Notes under the pieces: model-generated
Databases searched by the model: none
What the model was told of the DNA's origin: nothing
Seen by the model: the letters and a program-made list of their open reading frames with translations, nothing else
Position numbers and translations under genes: made by a program
IMG/VR virus record: IMGVR_UViG_3300037189_024976
Span: 1-57,595 of that record
Direction: 5' to 3' (one strand)
Source of the DNA: a virus
DNA length: 57,595 bases
Shown: piece after piece, positions 1 through 7,462 of the stretch
Layout of the letters: the number at the start of each line of letters is the position of its first letter
Numbering within the stretch: the stretch's first letter is position 1

Positions 1-600
1 GCGGTGACTTGTGTAAAGCCATCAGGTACAGTATCTCAATTGGTCGGGGTGTCTTCAGGAATGCATGCATGGCATTCAGATTATTATATTAGAACGGTTC
101 GTGGAGATAAGAAAGATCCACTAACTCAATTCCTTAAGGATTCAGGAATTCCTGCAGAAGATGATTTTATGAAGCCACAAGATACAACAGTATTTTCATT
201 TCCAGTAAAAGCACCAAGCAATGCAATTACTAGAGATAAGTTAAATGCAATTCAACAGTTAGACATTTGGCTTGTATACCAGCGTCACTGGTGTGAGCAT
301 AAGCCTTCTATTACTGTTTCAGTAAAAGAAGATGAATGGATGGAAGTTGGAGCTTGGGTATATAAGAACTTTGATGAAGTTTCTGGAATTTCTTTCCTTC
401 CTTATTCTGATCATACTTATGTTCAAGCACCATATCAAGAAATTGATGAGGCAGCTTATTTAGATCTTGCTTCAAAGATGCCAAAATCAATTAATTGGGA
501 AGCTTTATCACTTTATGAGCTTGAGGATACTACAACTGGAACCCAAGCACTAGCATGTGTTTCTGGGGAATGTGAAATTGTAGATATCGGTAAAAACTGA
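1..600 (+). CDS. nrdJ: Class II (adenosylcobalamin-dependent) ribonucleoside-triphosphate reductase, C-terminal part
   Basis: The reading frame is open from base 1, so the gene is cut by the left edge and only about 199 C-terminal residues remain. The segment begins with the conserved KPSGTVSQL active-site loop followed by GMHAWHSDYYIRTVRGD, typical of monomeric B12-dependent reductases of the Lactobacillus RTPR type. It ends with a C-x4-C pair (CVSGEC) near the C-terminus, the spacing of the redox-shuttle cysteines that re-reduce the active site. The enzyme makes deoxyribonucleotides in the cytoplasm for phage DNA synthesis. It is the only nucleotide-metabolism gene in the window. Its TGA stop is embedded in the extended -10 element of the next transcription unit. 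The family call is firm; the missing N-terminus cannot be judged. Confidence 0.93.
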   Translation, partial: AVTCVKPSGTVSQLVGVSSGMHAWHSDYYIRTVRGDKKDPLTQFLKDSGIPAEDDFMKPQDTTVFSFPVKAPSNAITRDKLNAIQQLDIWLVYQRHWCEHKPSITVSVKEDEWMEVGAWVYKNFDEVSGISFLPYSDHTYVQAPYQEIDEAAYLDLASKMPKSINWEALSLYELEDTTTGTQALACVSGECEIVDIGKN

Positions 601-606
601 TATAAT
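598..606 (+). promoter_or_regulatory. Extended -10 promoter element TGATATAAT
   Basis: TGATATAAT is a perfect extended -10, and its TGA is the stop codon of the reductase. The ATG at 637 lies 30 nt after it. A weak -35 (TTGTAG, 578-583) sits 17 nt upstream of TATAAT. The same element recurs before seven other gene groups in this window. Confidence 0.65.
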
Positions 607-636
607 GTCAATACAAATAAACTAATAAGAGGTATC

Positions 637-990
637 ATGTCAGTCATCAAAGATGTTAATTGGGAAGTAATTCAAGGAGACACATGGAGTGTTGAGATTG
701 ATGTTACTGATTCATTAAATACACCAATTAACTGGACTGGTTATACTTTTTATATGGAAGTAAGAGATAAAGATGGTGGTTCAATTCTTTGTGCCACCGC
801 TGCTTTAAATGATGGAATAACTGTTGCAAGTCCTTTTAGCGGAATATTACAAGTAGAATTAACTCCTGCTAAAACAAGAAAATTTAATTATCCAAGATCA
901 AGATATCAAATTCAAGCAATAGACGTAGTTGGAAGAAGAACAACCCTTCTTTGTGGTTGGTTTATGGTACAGGCAGGAGTAATTTCATGA
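637..990 (+). CDS. Small virion-type beta protein, BppU N-terminal-like
   Basis: This 117-residue protein has the pattern of the immunoglobulin-like N-terminal domain of phage baseplate or fibre proteins. It shows QGDTWSVEIDVTD near residue 14, WTGYTFYMEVRDK around residues 33-45, and a final strand of hydrophobic residues. It is the first gene after the 598 promoter and opens the fibre block. Its stop overlaps the next start (ATGA at 987-990), so the two genes are probably translationally coupled. It may be an adaptor that joins fibres to the tail tip. That role is inferred from domain resemblance and position only. Confidence 0.55.
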   Translation: MSVIKDVNWEVIQGDTWSVEIDVTDSLNTPINWTGYTFYMEVRDKDGGSILCATAALNDGITVASPFSGILQVELTPAKTRKFNYPRSRYQIQAIDVVGRRTTLLCGWFMVQAGVIS

Positions 991-1574
991 CAATTGATAA
1001 AGTAACAATAATTAAAAAAGATAATAAAGTTACTGTAGCGACAGCTGGTGTTCAAGGACCTAGAGGATCCTTAATCTACTCAGGGTCGGGACTTCCAAGT
1101 AATTCTCTTGGTATTGTCGGAGATTATTATATCAATACAGATAATCCAGAAACACTCTATGGTCCAAAAGGACAAACAACTTGGCCTTCAACAGGCGTTG
1201 TTATTAAAGGTGTTCAAGGAGATAAAGGTGTTCAGGGATATTCAGTTTTTGCAGACACTACAAATCCCGCAGACACTTTAGGCTTAGATGGAGACGTTTT
1301 TATCCAGTCTACCGCCAATAAAATATACAATAAGGTAAACGGGCATTGGACAAATGCTCAACAAATTATAACTCAAGCAGCTTTTTCATATTCATACGAA
1401 CAACAGTCAAATTCAACAACATGGGTTATCAATCATAATTTAGGTTATAAACCATCTGTTGCTATAATGGACTATGGTAACAACAATATTGAGGGGGATA
1501 TCGTCCACAATAGCGTAAATCGTTTAACAATAACATTTACATCATCTATTTCTGGTTACGCATATCTCACCTAA
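987..1574 (+). CDS. Short tail fibre protein with collagen-like triplets and a fibre-tip domain
   Basis: The ATG at 987 is chosen because it overlaps the preceding stop as ATGA; an upstream in-frame ATG at 951 lies inside the previous gene. The 195-residue product carries short Gly-X-Y runs (GVQGPRGS, GPKGQ, GVQGDKGVQGYS) that resemble collagen-like trimer stalks. It also has two GxxGDxx strand motifs (GIVGDYYI, GLDGDVFI). The C-terminus, with WVINHNLGYKPSVAIMDYG and SGYAYLT, matches the recurrent tip domain of many phage fibres. It is likely a trimeric fibre or fibre segment. The collagen-like part is too short to be a full stalk. Confidence 0.75.
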   Translation: MTIDKVTIIKKDNKVTVATAGVQGPRGSLIYSGSGLPSNSLGIVGDYYINTDNPETLYGPKGQTTWPSTGVVIKGVQGDKGVQGYSVFADTTNPADTLGLDGDVFIQSTANKIYNKVNGHWTNAQQIITQAAFSYSYEQQSNSTTWVINHNLGYKPSVAIMDYGNNNIEGDIVHNSVNRLTITFTSSISGYAYLT

Positions 1575-1594
1575 AAAGGGGAGTGTAACAACAC

Positions 1595-3958
1595 ATGGCA
1601 AAAATCTTTAGAACTAATATTAATTTAGTCGGAAATCAATTAATTAATGCAGCACTGCATCCTGCAGGCTCAGCACCTTCTGGCGTAACACAAGGTCAAA
1701 TTTATTACAACACTGGAAATAATCTTCTTTACACATATACAGGTTCTGCATGGAATCCTGTTAATGGTGGTATTATTGTTGGTGCTTCTACATTTTATGG
1801 CGTTACCACTTTTGCTGGAACTTCTAATCAAATTGTTCTTACCCCTTCAGGTTCTACACCAAATGGAACAGTTACCGCATCTCTTTCAACAGCATTAACA
1901 TTACCAGGTTCACTTACAGTTTCAACTGGAAATGCTACAACTCTTGATTCAACAACATTTACTAATAAGGCAACATTTGCTGCATCAACAACTTCTAATG
2001 CATCAATTAATATTCCTGTTGCTACAGCAGCACCAACAACACCAGCAACTGGTGATATTTGGTTAACTTCATCAGGACTTACAGCAAGATATGGCGGAAC
2101 TCCTGCAAATCATATTCTTGTTGATCTTGACAGCACACAAACACTTCAAAATAAAACTTTAACTGCACCAACTATTGCAACAATTCTTAATACAGGAACA
2201 TTAACTCTTCCTACATCTACAGATACACTTGTGGGTCGTGCAACAGTTGATACACTAACAAATAAGACATTTGATACTGCTGCTACAGGCAACGTATTCA
2301 AGATCAATGGAGTTACACTTTCAGATGTAACTGGAACTGGCAAAGTAGTTCTTCAAACATCTCCAACTCTCATTACACCAGCTTTAGGTGTAGCAACAGC
2401 TACATCTGTAAATAAGGTTGCAATTACAGCACCAACAACTGCTGCAACACTTACAATTGCTGATGGTGGAACACTTCAAACAACTGGTGCGTATGTAATT
2501 AATATTACAGCAACTGGTGCAACAGCAGTAACTCTTCCAACATCTGGAACACTTGTTAATACTGCAGTAACATCTCTTACATCTTTAGGCACAATATCAA
2601 CATCATTAAGTGGACACATTTCTGCAACCTCTGGAGTTCTTTCAGCTTCATCTACAATTCCAGGTTCTGATATTTCAGGAAATATTACTGGAAATGCTGC
2701 AAACGTAACAGGTGTTGTTGCTCTTGCAAATGGTGGAACAAATGCTAATCTTACAGCAACTGCTGGAGGAATAGTTTATTCTGGTGCATCAGCACTTGCA
2801 ATTACTTCAGCGGGAACATCTGGATATCTTCTAACTTCTGGAGGTTCAGGAGCACCAACATGGACACAAGCAACTGCTACAAATGTAAACAATGCAGTTG
2901 TACAACGTGATTCTTCAGGTAATATTTCTGTTACTCAAGTTGCAGTTACCGCAGATCCTACACAAGCACTACAGGTTGCTACAAAGCAATATGTTGACAA
3001 CATTTCTTCTGGAATTAATGCTCATGATGCAGTAATTGCAGCAACAGTTTCTTCACTTTCTGCAGTATATGCAGCAGGAACAACAGGTGGAGACGGTGGA
3101 ACTGGTGTAGGAGCTACACTTACAGCTTCTGCAAATTCAGCATTAATAATTGATAATGTAACGTTAGCATCTGGAGACAGAGTGCTTGTTAAGAATCAAG
3201 CAACTGCAACTCAAAATGGTATTTACGTAGTAACAAATATTGGTTCAGGATCTTCAAAGTGGGTACTTACTCGTGCTACAGATTATGATAATCATGTTGC
3301 TGCTCAAGCAAATGCTGGTGACCTTACATTTGTGGTTTCACATCCATCACAATTTACAGTTACACCAACAAATCAAAATGTTTCGTTTGTAATGAACGCA
3401 CAGGGAACTGGAACAGGAAAGTCAATTGTAATTGGAACAGATTCAATTACATGGACACAGTTCTCTGGAGCATCATCAATTACAGCAGGTTCTGGTATCT
3501 CGACAGCTGGAAATCAAATTGCAATTGCTCTTGGTTCTTCAACAGATACTACAACTGGTTCGGATTCAACTGGCTTGTCATTAAGTGGAAACACACTTCA
3601 ATTAAGACTTAATTCAGCTGGTGGTTTAACCACAACTTCAGCGGGATTGAAGATTAATACAGGAACTGGTTTCAATACAACAGGCAACACACTTAACTTT
3701 GCTTCAGGTTATGGAGTAAGAAAGTATGTTGGAACAATTACTGGAGATGCATCAACATCTAACTTTACAATTACTCACAGCTTAGCTACAAGAGATATTA
3801 CAGTTCGTGTATATCAGACTTCTGCAAGCCCAGATACTCAATATGGCGATGTTGAAGTAGATATTACAAGAAGTGCAGCAAATACAAACGATGTAACGAT
3901 TGGATTCGCATCAGCCCCAGCCTCTGGTACTACATATAACGTTGTAATTGTTGGATAA
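1595..3958 (+). CDS. Long tail fibre protein with repetitive beta shaft
   Basis: This 787-residue protein is rich in Thr, Ser, Ala, Asn and Gly and depleted in charged residues, the composition of a beta-solenoid or triple-beta-spiral shaft. The N-terminus (AKIFRTNINLVGNQLINAA) and the GQIYYNTGNNLLYTYTGSAW segment are common in phage fibre anchor regions. Shaft repeats include variants of DTLTNKTF and LVGRATVDTL. The C-terminal tip has an FTITHSLATRDITVRVYQ segment typical of fibre heads. A ribosome-binding site AAGGGGAG lies just upstream. It is expected to be a trimeric side or tip fibre. The receptor is unknown. Confidence 0.85.
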   Translation: MAKIFRTNINLVGNQLINAALHPAGSAPSGVTQGQIYYNTGNNLLYTYTGSAWNPVNGGIIVGASTFYGVTTFAGTSNQIVLTPSGSTPNGTVTASLSTALTLPGSLTVSTGNATTLDSTTFTNKATFAASTTSNASINIPVATAAPTTPATGDIWLTSSGLTARYGGTPANHILVDLDSTQTLQNKTLTAPTIATILNTGTLTLPTSTDTLVGRATVDTLTNKTFDTAATGNVFKINGVTLSDVTGTGKVVLQTSPTLITPALGVATATSVNKVAITAPTTAATLTIADGGTLQTTGAYVINITATGATAVTLPTSGTLVNTAVTSLTSLGTISTSLSGHISATSGVLSASSTIPGSDISGNITGNAANVTGVVALANGGTNANLTATAGGIVYSGASALAITSAGTSGYLLTSGGSGAPTWTQATATNVNNAVVQRDSSGNISVTQVAVTADPTQALQVATKQYVDNISSGINAHDAVIAATVSSLSAVYAAGTTGGDGGTGVGATLTASANSALIIDNVTLASGDRVLVKNQATATQNGIYVVTNIGSGSSKWVLTRATDYDNHVAAQANAGDLTFVVSHPSQFTVTPTNQNVSFVMNAQGTGTGKSIVIGTDSITWTQFSGASSITAGSGISTAGNQIAIALGSSTDTTTGSDSTGLSLSGNTLQLRLNSAGGLTTTSAGLKINTGTGFNTTGNTLNFASGYGVRKYVGTITGDASTSNFTITHSLATRDITVRVYQTSASPDTQYGDVEVDITRSAANTNDVTIGFASAPASGTTYNVVIVG

Positions 3959-3986
3959 ATTTTGTAGTAGTAAGTAAAGGAGAGTC

Positions 3987-4391
3987 GTGTCTAAAAAATT
4001 TCTAACACCTATTGCGTTAGCATCTATTAGTACTAACCCGACTACTCAGAATTCTAAAGCGGGATCTCTTTATTTTAACTCTAATACACTAACTGTTAAT
4101 TATTATGACGGTTTTAGTTGGTATTCATTACTTACTTCTTCATCCCTGCCAGTTGCTGGTGTAGATTATATATCTTATTCTCAACTTGGAGTTCCAGGTG
4201 GTGTAGCAACATTAGATGGATCTGGATATATTCCAACATCTCAAATTAATCCATCAGCTTTATCTTCTTTGCCTTCTCAAACAGGTAATTCAGGAAAATA
4301 CCTTACAACTAATGGAACTGCAGCATCTTGGGGTATAATTAATGCTGATACAAGTAATCTTGAGATGAATATAATTATGGGGGTTTACTAA
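3987..4391 (+). CDS. Short fibre-like protein
   Basis: The start is GTG at 3987, supported by AAAGGAGAG at 3975-3984 at good spacing. The 134-residue product resembles a miniature of the preceding fibre: GSLYFNSNTLTVNYYDGFSW near residue 26 parallels GQIYYNTGNNLLYTYTGSAW, followed by GGVATLDGSGYIPTSQI and a GKYLTTNGTAASW strand motif also found in neighbouring fibres. It lacks a receptor-binding tip domain, so it could be a linker or a partner subunit. The last base of its stop codon is the first base of the next ATG (4391), which suggests coupling. Confidence 0.6.
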   Translation: MSKKFLTPIALASISTNPTTQNSKAGSLYFNSNTLTVNYYDGFSWYSLLTSSSLPVAGVDYISYSQLGVPGGVATLDGSGYIPTSQINPSALSSLPSQTGNSGKYLTTNGTAASWGIINADTSNLEMNIIMGVY

Positions 4392-4696
4392 TGGCTACTA
4401 ATACACCAGTCACTATGGCAGAAACAGCAGCCTCAACCTCATCTACAACTCTTTATACTTCCCCGTCAAATGGTAAAGCAATTTTGACGGAAATTATTAT
4501 TTCTAATACAACAACATTGCAACAAAACGTAACAATCACTGTTGGCGGAGTTAACCTACTCCCAGCTATTGCAATTCCAGCAGCTTCTGTAGTTAATTTT
4601 CAATTTAAAAAGGTAATTAATTCAAGCAAGATTGTAGCTGGTTTTGCAACCTCTACTGGGGTGACGTTACATATCTCAGGAGTTGAGAGTGTATGA
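4391..4696 (+). CDS. Small beta-sandwich virion-type protein
   Basis: This 101-residue protein has alternating hydrophobic and polar residues that predict a single beta-sandwich, with TSSTTLYTSPSNGKAILTEI at the start and a hydrophobic core near residues 35-75. It resembles in size and pattern the protein at 23770-24129 in the second fibre block, which also sits between fibre genes. Starts and stops overlap on both sides (TAATG at 4389-4393, ATGA at 4693-4696), so it belongs to the fibre operon. I do not recognise a named family. A small decoration or fibre-capping role is a guess from context. Confidence 0.45.
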   Translation: MATNTPVTMAETAASTSSTTLYTSPSNGKAILTEIIISNTTTLQQNVTITVGGVNLLPAIAIPAASVVNFQFKKVINSSKIVAGFATSTGVTLHISGVESV

Positions 4697-5829
4697 CAGT
4701 AACGCAATATCCTCCTGCGGAAAGTATTTTAACAACCCTAACTTGGGTTAAAACAGCGGGATCAGCAATAACATCTCTTTCAGGTAATGACGATACAGGT
4801 CAAACTTTAGCATATACTCCAGGACAAGAACAAGTTTATTTAAATGGTGTTCTATTAACTCGTGGTATAGATTATATTGCTACTACAGGAAACACAATAA
4901 CAGGGCTTTCTGGAATTACCAGCGGAGATAATTTAAAAGTATATGCAGCAAGCAATTATAGCCTTGCAGCATTTCCTGCAGCATCTATTACAGGTTCTAT
5001 AGCAAATTCACAATTAGCAAACAATGCAATTACAGTAAATGGCGTATCTATTCCACTTGGAGGATCTGTAACTGCAGGTGCAATTAACTCTATAGTTGCA
5101 GGAACGGGATTAACTGGTGGTGGAACAACAGGTGCAGTTACAATTGGTTTAAATCCATCATCTGTTATTCCTGCACAAGCAGGTAAAGCAGGTTATTATC
5201 TTACAACTGATGGAGTAAATCTTTATTGGACAAACTCAAATGTTATTCCAGGTCAAGCAGGTAATGGTGGAAAATTTTTACAAACAGACGGAACTAGTTT
5301 AACTTGGCAGCCAGCAGTAAGTTATTTAGCACCAACTATTGGAAATACTTCTATATCTTCTGGATCCACAAATACAACTATTACAGGCCTTGCATCACTT
5401 TCTTCAACCTCTTTAACAGCATCAGGAACATATAACGGAATACTTTCTGTTGGAACAAGCGTATTAAATGCAGATTTTAATGCATTAACAACATCTGGCC
5501 ATTATAGAGTTAATAATAATAATACAAATGGTCCACAATCTTTAGGTGCAAGTGAGTGGGGTCAATTAATAGTAGTTCATTCTGCTGCAGATACAATAAC
5601 TCAAATTTATGGAGATTACGCAACTGGAAATTTATGGACAAGATCTGGAAATCCTACATCAATCGGTGGAGGTGGAGTTTGGCAACCTTGGAGAAAAATA
5701 ATTGATTCTTTGGGTGGAGCATTAACAACTGCACAAACCACCACTACTGGAACATTAAGAAATATTTATACTGCTACAACAGCACCATCTGGAGGAAATG
5801 ATGGAGATGTTTGGCTTGTTTACGTATAG
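4693..5829 (+). CDS. Tail fibre with conserved anchor domain and pyocin-knob-like domain
   Basis: The 378-residue protein begins with an anchor of about 90 residues containing QVYLNGVLLTRGIDYIATTG, which is also the N-terminus of the fibre at 7463-10021. A low-complexity shaft follows. Residues about 250-345 hold a knob-like domain: ADFNALTTSGHYRV, then WGQLIVVHSAADTITQIYGD, then WTRSG and WQPWRKI. That is the pattern of pyocin_knob domains, which form trimeric fibre knobs. The C-terminus GDVWLVYV parallels the end of the 51752-55555 protein (GDLWVSF). In both places the next gene starts with repeated SGTW motifs. Confidence 0.8.
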   Translation: MTVTQYPPAESILTTLTWVKTAGSAITSLSGNDDTGQTLAYTPGQEQVYLNGVLLTRGIDYIATTGNTITGLSGITSGDNLKVYAASNYSLAAFPAASITGSIANSQLANNAITVNGVSIPLGGSVTAGAINSIVAGTGLTGGGTTGAVTIGLNPSSVIPAQAGKAGYYLTTDGVNLYWTNSNVIPGQAGNGGKFLQTDGTSLTWQPAVSYLAPTIGNTSISSGSTNTTITGLASLSSTSLTASGTYNGILSVGTSVLNADFNALTTSGHYRVNNNNTNGPQSLGASEWGQLIVVHSAADTITQIYGDYATGNLWTRSGNPTSIGGGGVWQPWRKIIDSLGGALTTAQTTTTGTLRNIYTATTAPSGGNDGDVWLVYV

Positions 5830-5838
5830 GAAATCAAT

Positions 5839-6756
5839 ATGACTGCATCAATAAAAGTTTCTGGAACATGGAGATCTGTTTCTTCAGCATATATAAAAGT
5901 TTCTGGAACCTGGAGAACTGTTTCTCAAGGTTGGACAAGAATTGGTGGGACTTGGAGACAATGGTTTTCTACAGTAAGAGCATTTACTGGATTAAGTAAT
6001 AATTACCCAGATAATAAAGGTGCAGTAGGTTTTGGCGTATATAGCAATAGTGTATGTATAAGATTTGGTGGAGAATCACCTTTTTCTAATTTATGTTATA
6101 GTGCAGATCTTATAAATAGTCCATCAACTTGGACTTCTAAAACAAACTATCCAACATCCACACAAGGTCCATTTGGAGATAATTTATCAGGTACAATATG
6201 GGGAATTGCTGGATATCCCGCTACAACAAATGTTTATGGAACATCAAATACAGCGTCATCTTGGACAACTGGAGCTTCATGCTCATCAGCATATTGGCAC
6301 GAATCAACATATGCAGCAGGGCTAGGTGCAATATTAAAAGCAGGTGGATTTAGCAGCACTGTAGAAAGCTTTAATGGATCTTCTTGGACAAATAGAGGTT
6401 CAACTCCAGCATCAATGGGATTTGGAGCTTTAGTTGATGTAAATAGCAGAACATATTATTTTGGCGGACCAGGATCAGAATCTGATTCAACTGCAGTATA
6501 TTCATATAATGGAAGTGCTTGGACAACAGAAACTTCCCAGCCTGTTGCAACAAGAAGAACTTATGGAACTAATTTAGATGGTAAAATAGTAGAATTGGGT
6601 GGAACCAATTTATCAACTGCATATATTTATAGTGGAACTGGTGGAAGTTGGTCAGTAGGGCCAAGCGGTAGCCCAGGAAGCTCATATACAACAGGAACCG
6701 TATCTGGAACAGCAGCATACGGATCCACTGGAACATATACATGGAAGTACGCATAA
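5839..6756 (+). CDS. Fibre-associated protein with SGTW anchor repeats and Kelch-like beta-propeller
   Basis: This 305-residue protein has two parts. Residues 1-45 carry tandem copies of a KVSGTWRxV motif (IKVSGTWRSV, IKVSGTWRTV, RIGGTWRQW). Residues about 60-300 contain recurrent blades with GG doublets followed by a hydrophobic strand and an aromatic W strand, for example SSWTTG, SSWTNRGSTPAS, YYFGGPG, SAWTTETSQPVATRR and KIVELGG. That is a Kelch-type beta-propeller pattern. Such domains in tail proteins usually bind a receptor. The anchor matches the N-terminus of the protein at 55556. Its stop overlaps the next start as TAATG. Confidence 0.65.
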   Translation: MTASIKVSGTWRSVSSAYIKVSGTWRTVSQGWTRIGGTWRQWFSTVRAFTGLSNNYPDNKGAVGFGVYSNSVCIRFGGESPFSNLCYSADLINSPSTWTSKTNYPTSTQGPFGDNLSGTIWGIAGYPATTNVYGTSNTASSWTTGASCSSAYWHESTYAAGLGAILKAGGFSSTVESFNGSSWTNRGSTPASMGFGALVDVNSRTYYFGGPGSESDSTAVYSYNGSAWTTETSQPVATRRTYGTNLDGKIVELGGTNLSTAYIYSGTGGSWSVGPSGSPGSSYTTGTVSGTAAYGSTGTYTWKYA

Positions 6757-7208
6757 TGACAAAATACGATATTAGATTAACTAAAAAAAGAAATAAAATT
6801 ACCGTTTGGATTGATAAAGACGGAGAAATTTGCATTAAACAACCGATGAGACCAGGACGTTCAGAAAAAGAAGGCTGGGAATCAGAAGAAGAAGCACTTA
6901 GATGGGCAGAGGCACACAAAAAAAATCTTCTTGAAAATGCTGCATATACAGAAGTTGTAGAGATTAATAGGCAAGCAAATGAAGAGTTACAAAGACAAGC
7001 AAATCGTGCAACTATTTTGCAAGCTGCAGCACTTGCTGTTTTTGCATCAAAAGAAAATGAAGAGTTTGCAGATTTATTTATGACCGAAGCCAGACATAAT
7101 TTGTCTGTATTAAATGAATTAGGAACTAAATATAACTCTGCAATAGAAAACGTTAAGTCAAATTATAAGGAGATAGGTTCATGGCAACAAATTTTAGCGT
7201 TAGAATAG
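6756..7208 (+). CDS. Small fibre-operon protein with WESEEEA motif, possible fibre chaperone
   Basis: The start at 6756 is preferred because it overlaps the previous stop as TAATG; an in-frame ATG at 6741 is an alternative. The 150-residue protein has an N-terminal domain (ITVWIDKDGEICIKQP, then GWESEEEALRWAEAH) and a C-terminal Ala/Glu/Asn-rich helical region likely to form a coiled coil. The next gene encodes a shorter paralogue of the N-terminal domain. Small acidic helical proteins placed right after fibre genes are often fibre-assembly chaperones. That is inference here, and no catalytic motif is visible. Confidence 0.45.
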   Translation: MTKYDIRLTKKRNKITVWIDKDGEICIKQPMRPGRSEKEGWESEEEALRWAEAHKKNLLENAAYTEVVEINRQANEELQRQANRATILQAAALAVFASKENEEFADLFMTEARHNLSVLNELGTKYNSAIENVKSNYKEIGSWQQILALE

Positions 7209-7438
7209 AAAAAAATGCACAAGATTTTATAACTGCATGGATTGATAGAGATGGCTCAATATGTATTGAACAGCCTTTTAATCCTGAAAAAAATGGTGCA
7301 ACTTGGGAATCTGAAGAAGAAGCTCTGGTATGGGCAAATGCTCATGTAGAAATGCTTAATAATCAAGAATCACAAATAGATAGAATAGTTCTACTTGAGC
7401 AAAAAGTTGATCAAATTCTTGAAGCATTAAATAAGTAG
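7181..7438 (+). CDS. Short paralogue of the WESEEEA protein
   Basis: This 85-residue protein repeats the pattern of its neighbour: ITAWIDRDGSICIEQP, then ATWESEEEALVWANAH. It ends in a leucine-heptad helix (IVLLEQKVDQILEALNK) able to form a coiled coil. The start ATG has AAGGAG at 7167-7172 with 8-nt spacing and lies within the end of the previous gene, a 28-nt overlap. The paired paralogues suggest a local tandem duplication. A role as oligomerising helper or chaperone for the adjacent fibres is plausible but unproven. Confidence 0.5.
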   Translation: MATNFSVRIEKNAQDFITAWIDRDGSICIEQPFNPEKNGATWESEEEALVWANAHVEMLNNQESQIDRIVLLEQKVDQILEALNK

Positions 7439-7447
7439 ACATTATAG

Positions 7448-7453
7448 TATAAT
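7448..7453 (+). promoter_or_regulatory. TATAAT box close to the next start codon
   Basis: A perfect TATAAT lies in the 24-nt gap before the 7463 gene, without the TG extension found at other sites. Only 9 nt separate it from the ATG, so transcription from it would remove most of the AGGAG ribosome-binding site (7454-7458). It is therefore a doubtful promoter for that gene. Confidence 0.25.
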
Positions 7454-7462
7454 AGGAGTATT

